From Oligoflexus sp. (lineage in GTDB: Bacteria > Bdellovibrionota_B > Oligoflexia > Oligoflexales > Oligoflexaceae): a stretch of 64,000 bases of DNA. Numbering within the stretch: the first letter of the stretch is position 1; every line of letters begins with the position of its first letter. The position numbers were made by a program, and so were the translations under genes. Below the pieces are notes generated by a model. It did no database searches. It saw only the letters and a program-made list of their open reading frames with translations, and was not told the DNA's origin. The stretch lies in assembly GCF_035712445.1 (NCBI RefSeq), contig NZ_DASTAT010000108.1, positions 1 through 64,000 of the forward strand. Direction: 5' to 3'. Of this stretch, positions 1 to 7,795 are shown one piece after another.

Positions 1-2
1 AA

Positions 3-605
3 GATCCGTCGGGAATACTGGCTACTGGCTCGGGAGGCGGAGTTCCAGCAGAAAATGATCGCCATGTACAAGGCCATGCAGGGGCCTCGAAATATCACAC
101 AAACCTAACCGATTTCATACGAGTTCAGAAAAAGCATGACACAAGAGTAGTCGAACTCGCAAACTATTTGAGTTGTCTGGAAGCTTCTCAGAGTTTCCAT
201 GTGGGAATCGCTAAAGATAACGTAAATGAACTTACAGCGAGCCGTGACCTGATCGAGCTGGGGCAACCCTCAGTCCTCCTTGATCTCGATAAACAGCGAT
301 GGAAAAGGAATTCATGCTTTCTATTCCCAAAGGTTCATCTCTACCAGTTCTCTGGAGTGAATGTGAAACTAGGGGAAGCCATTGAAGGACCTGATGGGCA
401 AGAAGTTAAAAGCTTCTATACCGATTGCTTCGTTGTCGCCAAAGACCCCCATGCTGCTTGGGAAAGACTGTCGGTATATCTTCGCGAACAAGGCAATGCC
501 TGCGACGACGCGGGAGAAATACATCAAGTTGAGTTTCCTGATATCTTTGAGGGCGAAATGATGTGGTACAGTAGCCGCTTGTTTTACTCGAAGGAAACTA
601 CCTGA
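3..605 (+). CDS. Conserved hypothetical protein, left end cut by window
   Basis: The frame is open from the left edge of the window to the stop at 603-605. It has no ATG or GTG, and the only candidate start, TTG at 168, has no Shine-Dalgarno sequence, so the gene probably begins outside the window. The C-terminal half is well-formed protein with the segments LREQGNAC, GEIHQVEFPDIFEGEMMWY and FVVAKDPHAAWERL. I do not recognise a family with certainty. The first visible residues read DPSG, which resembles the DPxG junction where Rhs cores give way to variable tips, so this could be the tip of an Rhs-type protein; that is speculation from four residues. It is followed 11 bp later by a small gene, as a toxin would be by its immunity gene. 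GC at third codon positions is lower than in the core genes, which would suit accessory DNA. Confidence 0.5.
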   Translation, partial: DPSGILATGSGGGVPAENDRHVQGHAGASKYHTNLTDFIRVQKKHDTRVVELANYLSCLEASQSFHVGIAKDNVNELTASRDLIELGQPSVLLDLDKQRWKRNSCFLFPKVHLYQFSGVNVKLGEAIEGPDGQEVKSFYTDCFVVAKDPHAAWERLSVYLREQGNACDDAGEIHQVEFPDIFEGEMMWYSSRLFYSKETT

Positions 606-616
606 GGCCCAACCCA

Positions 617-1109
617 GTGCGGCTTGAAATTCATAAGCTTGTACACTTAATCAACGGCGAAACACTTGTAGAAGGTGACACAGGACTTGGATTTATCTCG
701 GGTGTTTGGAAATCCAAACATCCGCCTGTCATAGGCGAAGACTACGATGTTGAGCTGACTCTTCCCGATCCAGCGGTGATCCGGTTGCTTTCTGATTCTA
801 AAGAGCATCAGCCAAGCGTCACAATCACAGGGGTAGCGGACTACCAATTCCGGGGTGAGTGTGAAGTGGTTTATGAAGATGGCGTGATTGCAGTCCGATT
901 CGCAACCAATTGGATCGATTTGGGACGCAGAAAACTTTACATGCATGGTTGGAGATTGGGTGGAATTTATGATTCCACAGAATCAAATAGAAATTTATGC
1001 CATTGGCAGTAGAAGCGCGAAGAGAGATATGGGGCCAAAGGGCTTACCAAATCCCTCTCAAGTCTCAAAAGTCGAGATCGAAAGTTTCAGCGGGCAAAAA
1101 TCGTCGTAG
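617..1109 (+). pseudogene. Small conserved protein interrupted by a +1 frameshift
   Basis: A GTG start at 617 opens a frame (LEIHKLVHLINGETLVEG...) that reads well to about NWIDL near 918. It then turns into unlikely protein and stops at 1012. The frame one base to the right continues as DAENF, then VGDWVEF and QNQIEIYAIG, which looks like the natural end of the same protein, and stops at 1107-1109. Dropping one G from the GGG near 919-921 would join the two into a product of about 163 residues. It therefore looks like a recent frameshift or a base-calling error. The position right after the preceding accessory gene would suit an immunity or accessory partner, but no function can be assigned. 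Its 3' end overlaps the end of the convergent gene by about 23 bp. Confidence 0.55.
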
Positions 1110-2250
1110 AATAAACTTCGCGGCTATAGTTGCCCTCGTTGAAGCGTACTTCAAGGCGGTATGCCAGACGAAGACTAAGCGTCTGATTGATATTCACAGT
1201 CACTTGATTGTAACCCGGAGACAATGTCAGGTACTGCTCGGCTACAACAGTGTAGTTTCCGCCATCCTCTTTGACATAAACAACGGCATTCACGCTGTTA
1301 CTCTGATTCAAATAGATATCCAGGGAGAAGCTGCCAGACTGTGGAACAGCGGCCGGTATAATAACGTCCACGGCCGAGCCACCATTCACGGGGGCAGGTG
1401 TGCTAACTACTGAAACTTTACAAGATGCGTTATTTTCCCAGCCCCAGCCATCGCCGTCAGGATCCACACTCGAACTTGAACATACTGGAGTATCCGTAGG
1501 CTGAACAGGCAAAGGGATGGGGCCATCATCGTTCGTATCGGATGAACCATCTTCCACACTGCCTGGTGCGGCGGGACAATCGTCTTGACCGCGTGACAGT
1601 GAGCCTTTTAAATCGCCGTCAACGTATTCCCAACAGTAACTCTCTTTAACCTGTAGAATTCTTGAGGCCTTGCCGCAATTGGAATTCGGTACTTTGGCAA
1701 AATTCGGCTGACTGTAGCAGTAGCTGTACTCTTCATTCCAAACGTAAGTTGTTGGGGGCGGTGTACTCGAGCTGTAAACGACAGGGCAATCTTCCTGCCC
1801 GCGATTGAGAAGACCTTTATAAACACCGTCAACTGTCAGAAGGCAATAGCTCTCCTTGATTTCGAGCTGCCGCGAAGCTTTCCCACAGCGGTAGTTAGCC
1901 ACCTTTGCAAACGGGGAAGTCTGGTAGCAGTAGAGGCCTGTTTCGTCCCATTTGTAGACAGGAGCTGGGGTCGTTGTGCCTCCAGAATTTGATGAGCAGC
2001 CTCCACTAGCGGGACATGAATGAGTTGCCCAGTACATGGATTGGAATCCGCACCGGAGTTGCGCATCAACCTGGGTCAAAGCCCGGTCACGTAGAGTAGG
2101 AGTGTATTTTGTATAGCTGCCGCCACCCAGGCACGAAAGGTTTTCCGTTTCGCAGCATACGAATTTGGTTCCGAAAGTCTGGGCGCTCACTCTTTCCGTG
2201 AAGCCCAAAATCCCCAACAGACATAGGAAGAAAATACGAGGCATCATCAT
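1087..2250 (-). CDS. Secreted Cys-rich protein with duplicated module
   Basis: This is a 387-residue protein with a Sec signal peptide (FFLCLLGILGF, cleavage near VSA at residue 23). The ATG triplet at the start follows a GGAG about 7 bases upstream. Residues about 99-155 and 169-225 are two copies of one module with a 70-residue period. Each copy has W(D/N)E, CY, FAKV, CGKAS, (I/V)KESYC, DG, KG and RGQ(E/D)DCP, giving conserved cysteines that probably form disulfides in the periplasm or outside the cell. A Ser/Thr/Pro/Asp-rich linker leads to a C-terminal beta-rich domain (about 285-387) that resembles carbohydrate- or surface-binding beta-sandwiches. The function is unknown. It lies on the opposite strand from the large secreted locus beginning at 2532 and may share its divergent upstream region. 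Confidence 0.7.
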   Translation of the reverse strand: MMMPRIFFLCLLGILGFTERVSAQTFGTKFVCCETENLSCLGGGSYTKYTPTLRDRALTQVDAQLRCGFQSMYWATHSCPASGGCSSNSGGTTTPAPVYKWDETGLYCYQTSPFAKVANYRCGKASRQLEIKESYCLLTVDGVYKGLLNRGQEDCPVVYSSSTPPPTTYVWNEEYSYCYSQPNFAKVPNSNCGKASRILQVKESYCWEYVDGDLKGSLSRGQDDCPAAPGSVEDGSSDTNDDGPIPLPVQPTDTPVCSSSSVDPDGDGWGWENNASCKVSVVSTPAPVNGGSAVDVIIPAAVPQSGSFSLDIYLNQSNSVNAVVYVKEDGGNYTVVAEQYLTLSPGYNQVTVNINQTLSLRLAYRLEVRFNEGNYSREVYSTTIFAR

Positions 2251-2531
2251 GCAAAGCTCCTAATTATAGCAGATTACGTAGCAATGACGTGTTTTGCGAG
2301 GCGTCAAGATATAGCCGAATAGTTTTTTTGAAGCAACTTAAGTTTTGTGTAGAAACAAACAAAAGCGGGCAAGGACGATCAATATAGAGATTAGCTATTC
2401 AATCATGAGGTACTGAATTTTCTGCAATATAGTCGCTTCTGGTGGTTCCATAGCATGGTTCATTGGATAACTGTTTCAAATTCCTGGAAATATTCGGGGA
2501 TCGCACCAACTTTTCACTACAAGAGAAGACC

Positions 2532-4493
2532 ATGTCCTGGAAAAACAACGTTCTTAAAGCGGTATGTTTGGCGGCTCTTATGAGCTGTGATGGCGCCACT
2601 GAAAGCGGCTCGGAGCTCAAGCGGGAGGCGACGCCCGAGAGCCCAACGTCCAACCTTGTTAGGGTTCGTGATGGAAGTCGCATTGATTTTGTTATGGTTT
2701 CGAACAACAGGGGCTACAAGTTGGCCTGTGACAATCCACTCAAACTCAACAGATTGATTGAAGCCACTGGCTATCCCGCAAACCTGATTTCCACGACTCA
2801 GGTCCTCGAAATGGACTCGCAGGCCTACCTGGACCTGGCGCCCAACGAGCAGCCCGTCCTCAGCTGCGTGTCTGATAAAAAGGTCCTCTATCGAGCCAAT
2901 ATAGATCAAACCACAAAATACTTCTTTTCAGACCCCGTCAAGGGCAAGACTCGACTTTATATGTTTGGGTGCCAGGCTCTGGTGGATGCCATGGGGTTTC
3001 AATTGGCTAATGCCACGGAGTTGAGTGCCAATTTCATCGACGATCTGAACATTTTCTCGGTTGCTAATGATGATGACATCAGCTGTATCAGCGGTGTGCC
3101 TGTTGGCGCCGGGGTGAAGTGGAAATCGGGAGCAAATACAGAGAAGCTCGTCGCTCAAGGAACGGACATAGGATTCACCAGCTTTGAAGCCCTTCTCCCC
3201 AACGGAACGACCGCGCCTTTGACGATTACCAAGGAGGTCGGCCGTTGTGATTGGATTCAGAAAATCTTCTTGGGTTCGGGCCTGCTCGTGACTGGGAAGT
3301 CGCCAGACGATTTTTACAACCAATCCTGTGAATTGACCATTACGGCCGCAGCCAAGACTCCGCTCGAGACTAGCCTGAAATTTAACGCCGCTACGGCTAA
3401 GGTCCAGCCCGTTGTAACAACGGATTGTTCGTTGAACCGTAAGTATTCCAAACCTTCAGAATTTAATCCCTGCAGCGTGACAGCTGATAAAGGGACCGTG
3501 ACCTTGACGGTCAAACCTGAGGCAAACTGCCAGGACGTATTCAAGTTTGATGCTTCGACCCGCAAGCTCAGTCTAAGCGATTTGCCGCTGCTTGGAGTAT
3601 CGTGTCATGCAGAATTCAGTGCAGAACTCAGTGGAGTTGTCTCCGAACCTAAAACTGTAACTGTGGAGCGCGTATGCGCGTTAGGGACTAAACCTAATGC
3701 TACAGGGACATGTGAAGTCGTAGCGTGTGATTCCGAGCATAGGTATCAGGATTCCTGGACCGTTCCATCGGATGAAAGCAAGGGGTACCGTTTGATGTAT
3801 TGCCCGGCTACAGGGATTGCGGAAGATCGTGGACTTGGTTCGTGTTTCGCTGGATATGAAAAGCGCATGGATCAGTGCCGTAAGGCCTGTGCTTCCGATT
3901 TCCTTGAAGGCGATGTGCGGACGTCCGGAATTGCGAACGGATCTTTGACTGAGATCTGCAAGAATGGTGATATTTCCAGTATCAGAACCTGTAACGCTAA
4001 TGCACTTTTGCGGGATAATGTTTGTCTTTTGACCTGTGACAAGGTTCATGTGGATGGCAATAGTTGGGACGTTGGGATTACGAATGGTACGCAGAAAAAT
4101 AGCTGTGTGGGTACGACTTTGACGGCTGGGCCTATCACCTGCTCGAGCGGGTATCTCCTGAGGGCCGGGAGTTGTAAGATTGCTTGTGATTCGCAGCATG
4201 TGGAAGGTGATACATGGTCAGAACCTATCGGTTATGGAAACAGAGACAATCTTTGTAATGGCCAAGGGCAGATTGTAAGTTCCGTCTCGTGCATTGCTGG
4301 CTATGAATTTAAAGAAGGTGCATGCAAAGCCAATTTGCCTCCGCCCCCTAAAAACTGTGGAACTCGACTTCACGATACAACCTGGACGATTACAGATTGT
4401 GGGACGGGAGGTGAATACCGTGTGCGTCAGCGCTGTGACAATGGAAACGTAGTTGTCGTTTCATCGACCAAAATCGGCAATATTTGTCGTTAA
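2532..4493 (+). CDS. Lipoprotein, shared N-module plus Cys-rich repeats
   Basis: The protein has 653 residues from the ATG at 2532, which follows AAGAGAAG; an earlier in-frame ATG at 2463 would put the lipobox out of place. The lipobox is LMSC. The N-terminal part up to about residue 280 is the module shared with the genes at 6263, 7796 and 9741: VRVRDGS, FVMVSNNRGY, KYFF, TRLYMFGCQALVDAMGF and a GRCDWI block. The C-terminal part carries four Cys-rich repeats of about 47 residues with the pattern C(D)..H(V)xGD.W ... C ... C..GY....G.C, reminiscent of small disulfide-rich surface modules. This is the first gene of the large secreted locus. An outer-membrane or surface role is inferred from the lipobox and the disulfide-rich tail; the actual function is unknown. 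Confidence 0.8.
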   Translation: MSWKNNVLKAVCLAALMSCDGATESGSELKREATPESPTSNLVRVRDGSRIDFVMVSNNRGYKLACDNPLKLNRLIEATGYPANLISTTQVLEMDSQAYLDLAPNEQPVLSCVSDKKVLYRANIDQTTKYFFSDPVKGKTRLYMFGCQALVDAMGFQLANATELSANFIDDLNIFSVANDDDISCISGVPVGAGVKWKSGANTEKLVAQGTDIGFTSFEALLPNGTTAPLTITKEVGRCDWIQKIFLGSGLLVTGKSPDDFYNQSCELTITAAAKTPLETSLKFNAATAKVQPVVTTDCSLNRKYSKPSEFNPCSVTADKGTVTLTVKPEANCQDVFKFDASTRKLSLSDLPLLGVSCHAEFSAELSGVVSEPKTVTVERVCALGTKPNATGTCEVVACDSEHRYQDSWTVPSDESKGYRLMYCPATGIAEDRGLGSCFAGYEKRMDQCRKACASDFLEGDVRTSGIANGSLTEICKNGDISSIRTCNANALLRDNVCLLTCDKVHVDGNSWDVGITNGTQKNSCVGTTLTAGPITCSSGYLLRAGSCKIACDSQHVEGDTWSEPIGYGNRDNLCNGQGQIVSSVSCIAGYEFKEGACKANLPPPPKNCGTRLHDTTWTITDCGTGGEYRVRQRCDNGNVVVVSSTKIGNICR

Positions 4494-4500
4494 CATTGAG

Positions 4501-4522
4501 AGCATGCCAAGGACGGCGTGCT
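4501..4522 (+). terminator. Possible weak terminator hairpin
   Basis: An 8-bp stem with one G-U pair (AGCATGCC / GGCGTGCT) and a 6-base loop lies 8 bases after the stop of the preceding lipoprotein gene. It is followed by the T-rich stretch TGTCTATTT rather than a clean T-run. It may attenuate transcription before the next gene at 4548. Confidence 0.35.
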
Positions 4523-4547
4523 TGTCTATTTGCTATGAGGAAGCAGC

Positions 4548-6080
4548 ATGTCTCGGAACATCAAAGTAGGGATCTTCTCCTTATTGCTTTTTTTTCTTGG
4601 CTTATCCTGCGGTCGGAACGATGATGCGAAAAAACCTACTGGAGAAACGAACGAATCCTGCTTAGCCAAGCAAATGATGCTCCTGGGTGAAGAGTGCATT
4701 CCCCGAAACGGTGATCCGGGAAAATCTTACCAGACATATCTCGGAGCATATGCTCCATTCATCCAGTCGCTGCAAAAGGATGTGATTGATGTTTGCGTCC
4801 TTACGCAATCTGACAGCAGTTCTCTTCGCGATCAATTGGAAAGTGGTACGAAGAAAGCTCTTGCTGCGTGGATGGAGCCTCTTCAATTTGTCGCAGATAG
4901 GCTTCCTAAGCTCATAAATTTTCACTTCGCGCTAATCACAAGAAGTGTGACCTCGACAGACTTGCCAACAGGCGAGCTGTGCCCGAAGAGTACAGATTTG
5001 ACAATCGTCCACCTTGATACTCTCAAACAGGTCTTCAGTGAAAATCGGGCATTCGTAACATACGAAAAGATTTGGCTCGGTAAAGGGCAGGATGCAGATA
5101 TTGTCATACTTCATGAACTTGGTCATATCATGGGTCTTAATGATACCTATATCGAAGGCGGATCTGGCTGTCGTAAAGGCTTTCGCGATTCCGTTATGTG
5201 CCAAGCCTACAATTGGCAATCTCTTCAGGCTAACGATTGGGTTGGTGTTCAGAGGAGCTATTGCCTGCAGACTGATGGTGTCCATCCTAACTGTTTCAAT
5301 CATCAAAAGGCAGAGCTTCTGTCATTCCTTCCGACGCGAGGCGAGGTTAAAGACTATACGTCTTACAATTCCTATTTTTATTGCCACAACAAAGATTTTG
5401 ATTTGGAATTTTCGCCATTTGGCTTTTACATTGCACCCAATAGTGCCTTAGCTTATTCAGCTCAGGAAGTATTTGGATTGCTTTCCACTGATCGCGGATC
5501 TTTAACAGAAGCTTATTTCGATAAAGTTTTTCAATTCACTTTCAAGATCGACGATCGAAAACTGAAAGAGTTTAAGGATCACCGAGAGAATTCCGTTGTG
5601 CTCACATTGGAAGATAACTCTTTAAAGGCCCATTTTCCTTACAAAGGAGAGTGGCATGACCAGATCTTCACGTCTTGCATTTTTGATGATAGAGCAGCTG
5701 AGTATTTGGCCACTAGGAGTATTGATGTTAACAACGTCTTTACCAATCAGACTTATATCCGCCTTTTGAAGGGCTCAAAGAATAAACTCGCGACCACCGA
5801 TTCCGGAACTGGGATTTTCACAGTCGGCATAAAAGCCAAAGCCGACACGAAACCCGACAGCATCTCCGTTTATGCGGGAGCCGAGCCCGTCCTTCTGGCA
5901 AAAAAACCATTTGATGAGATCGCGCGAATTACAAAAATGCTGGATGACGGATACTTGATAGAAGTTGATATGAGCCTCGTCCCACCGAGCACGGAAGATC
6001 TTGAGCTTTTCGTTGAAGGACAAGGCAAAGTCTATGTCCACGCGAAATTGAAAAAGCATAGGTCAGAACCTTCGCTTTGA
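4548..6080 (+). CDS. Metzincin-like zinc metalloprotease lipoprotein
   Basis: A 510-residue lipoprotein with the lipobox LGLSC and a good AGGAAG Shine-Dalgarno. At residues 189-199 it has HELGHIMGLND, the HExxHxxGxxD/H zinc-binding signature of metzincins, with Asp in the third ligand place as in snapalysin-type enzymes. After it comes a segment with paired cysteines (C...DSVMC). The remaining roughly 300 residues look beta-rich and unlike known protease domains. I infer a cell-surface or periplasmic protease that could process the neighbouring secreted proteins or act on prey or host proteins. It does not carry the N-terminal module of its neighbours. A secreted peptidase is well supported; its substrate is unknown. 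Confidence 0.75.
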   Translation: MSRNIKVGIFSLLLFFLGLSCGRNDDAKKPTGETNESCLAKQMMLLGEECIPRNGDPGKSYQTYLGAYAPFIQSLQKDVIDVCVLTQSDSSSLRDQLESGTKKALAAWMEPLQFVADRLPKLINFHFALITRSVTSTDLPTGELCPKSTDLTIVHLDTLKQVFSENRAFVTYEKIWLGKGQDADIVILHELGHIMGLNDTYIEGGSGCRKGFRDSVMCQAYNWQSLQANDWVGVQRSYCLQTDGVHPNCFNHQKAELLSFLPTRGEVKDYTSYNSYFYCHNKDFDLEFSPFGFYIAPNSALAYSAQEVFGLLSTDRGSLTEAYFDKVFQFTFKIDDRKLKEFKDHRENSVVLTLEDNSLKAHFPYKGEWHDQIFTSCIFDDRAAEYLATRSIDVNNVFTNQTYIRLLKGSKNKLATTDSGTGIFTVGIKAKADTKPDSISVYAGAEPVLLAKKPFDEIARITKMLDDGYLIEVDMSLVPPSTEDLELFVEGQGKVYVHAKLKKHRSEPSL

Positions 6081-6262
6081 CCGTACGAACCCACAAAGGC
6101 AGCCAGGCCGCCAGTTCCGACCCTCATTATTGGTGTCATTTTGGCTGTATTATCCTCAAGTTTTTCTGCCCTACCCTGCAGGTAATCGCTCACCAATGCG
6201 TTCTACCTGTGACCCTCTATTTGTTTTTTTGAATCATCGTCACAGGAAGGATCCGAACCCCT

Positions 6263-7585
6263 ATGAAATCACTGTCTTCACTTATCTCAGGCGCCCTCGT
6301 CCTCAGTGCCATGCTTGTGGCCTGCGGGGCAACGGACGAAGATTCCCAGGTTAAAATGAATGCGGTTCCGACTTACGAAAGCAACAGCGTCGTGAGGGTT
6401 CGCGACGCGGAGTCGATCTTCTTCGCTTATGTGACAGTGAATCCTCAGAGCGGGGCGAGAAAAGGCTATCGCTTTGATTGCGATACTATTCCGAAGTTGA
6501 GACGCTTGATTTCATCTACGGGATTTCCCACTGATTTTCTGAGTTCGACTCCTATCTATGACTTCGATAGCAAGGATGCCCAGGATCTTAAACTGGATGA
6601 GCAGCCACGACTCAGCTGCAGCAATCCGGACAAGGCCTTATATAAAGTCGACTTTGCCGATAAAACCCGCTTCTTCTTTGCCGATACCAGCAAATCCAGG
6701 ACCCGTCTTTACAATCTTGGTTGCCAAAGCCTTGTCGACAACATGGGCTTTCAGATCGATGCCGCGACGACCGTAACTCCGGATTTTATTTCAAATCTAA
6801 AGATATTCTCGGCGGATGATAACGACGATATCAGCTGCATCGGTGGCATTGAGATCGGGGCCAAACTCCAGTGGACCACTCCGACGAACAGCATTCTGAC
6901 CCTGAAGAAGGCGGATCGTTTGCCCTTGACGACATTTGCGGCCCGGAAAGCCGATGGAACGCAGGCGGCATTAACCTTGGCCCGCACGGGAAAATGCGAC
7001 TGGGTGGAGAGCACCGCAGTGAACGGCGCTCTTCTGATCACAGGTCAAACTCCTTATGATTTCCAAGGCCAGGTGAGCTGCACTCTGGAAATCAAGGCCG
7101 AAGAAGGAAGCTCGCGCGCCGAAAGCAAAACATTCCAAATCAATGCACTCCCCCTTCCGGTTGAAAGCAATGGTTGGATCCGTGATCCTCTCTCCGATAC
7201 TGGTGTCGGCGGTGCTTTGGGTGAAGCTGGTGATGGCCTTTGCAACGGCAAGGAAAACTGCGTGTATAATGACCCACGTGGCCGACTGTGGTCGAGAGTT
7301 GATAACACCTACCGCAATTTCGATGATGCGCAAACCTTTTGTTTCAAACTGGTCTACGGCGGCTACAGTGATTGGCGACTACCCACCGTCGCAGAACTCA
7401 AGCAGGCCGTCACGGACAAGGTCTATGACCTGGCGCCCATCGACAAGTTGGATCTCTATTCCTATTCGTGGTCAGTCAACGTTGTGCCAACGGATACCAC
7501 CCAGGCCTACTATGTGAGCCTAATCGATGGAACGGATCGTCCCCTCACCAAGAAGACAGTTCTCATGCATAACTGCATTCGCTGA
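6263..7585 (+). CDS. Lipoprotein, shared N-module plus DUF1566 (Lcl) domain
   Basis: A 440-residue lipoprotein with lipobox LVAC. AGGAAGG lies about 12 bases before the ATG, a slightly long spacing. Residues about 25-290 are the module shared with the genes at 2532, 7796 and 9741 (VVRVRD, KGYRFDCD, EQPRLSC, RFFFAD, TRLYNLGCQSLVDNMGF, GKCDWV). The tail (about 300-440) looks like a DUF1566/Lcl C-terminal domain: W.RVDNTYRNFDDAQTFC, then GGYSDWRLPTVAEL, then YSWSV. That fold occurs in bacterial surface adhesins, including collagen-binding Lcl of Legionella. A surface-binding role is inferred from family knowledge. There is a 180-bp gap before it with no feature I can support. Confidence 0.82.
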   Translation: MKSLSSLISGALVLSAMLVACGATDEDSQVKMNAVPTYESNSVVRVRDAESIFFAYVTVNPQSGARKGYRFDCDTIPKLRRLISSTGFPTDFLSSTPIYDFDSKDAQDLKLDEQPRLSCSNPDKALYKVDFADKTRFFFADTSKSRTRLYNLGCQSLVDNMGFQIDAATTVTPDFISNLKIFSADDNDDISCIGGIEIGAKLQWTTPTNSILTLKKADRLPLTTFAARKADGTQAALTLARTGKCDWVESTAVNGALLITGQTPYDFQGQVSCTLEIKAEEGSSRAESKTFQINALPLPVESNGWIRDPLSDTGVGGALGEAGDGLCNGKENCVYNDPRGRLWSRVDNTYRNFDDAQTFCFKLVYGGYSDWRLPTVAELKQAVTDKVYDLAPIDKLDLYSYSWSVNVVPTDTTQAYYVSLIDGTDRPLTKKTVLMHNCIR

Positions 7586-7614
7586 GGGCGGGAATTAGCC
7601 CAGCTTATGGTTTC

Positions 7615-7634
7615 GGCAGGGCCTGGGCCCTGCC
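7615..7634 (+). other. GC-rich hairpin
   Basis: A perfect 8-bp stem GGCAGGGC / GCCCTGCC with a CTGG loop lies 30 bases after a stop codon. No T-run follows, so it is not a standard intrinsic terminator; it could still stabilise the 3' end of the upstream message. Confidence 0.4.
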
Positions 7635-7795
7635 CGGTTTGCCAGACGGCCAAACTCCGATAAACATTGGCCTGAACTGTCTCCAATTGCCTACTGTTAA
7701 CTCTTGCTTCGCTTCCGATTAGATGATATCGGTAGGTCGCTTTGTTTCCTATGTATGGCATGGACTGCAGGCTCTTTCCAAGTAAGGGACCTAAC

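Noticed and set aside
1..108. Short frame ending at the TAA at 106-108, reading as helical protein with high GC3
   Set aside because: It overlaps the longer frame that continues to 605. With only 35 codons visible it cannot be proven, although it could be the end of a different gene that lies upstream.
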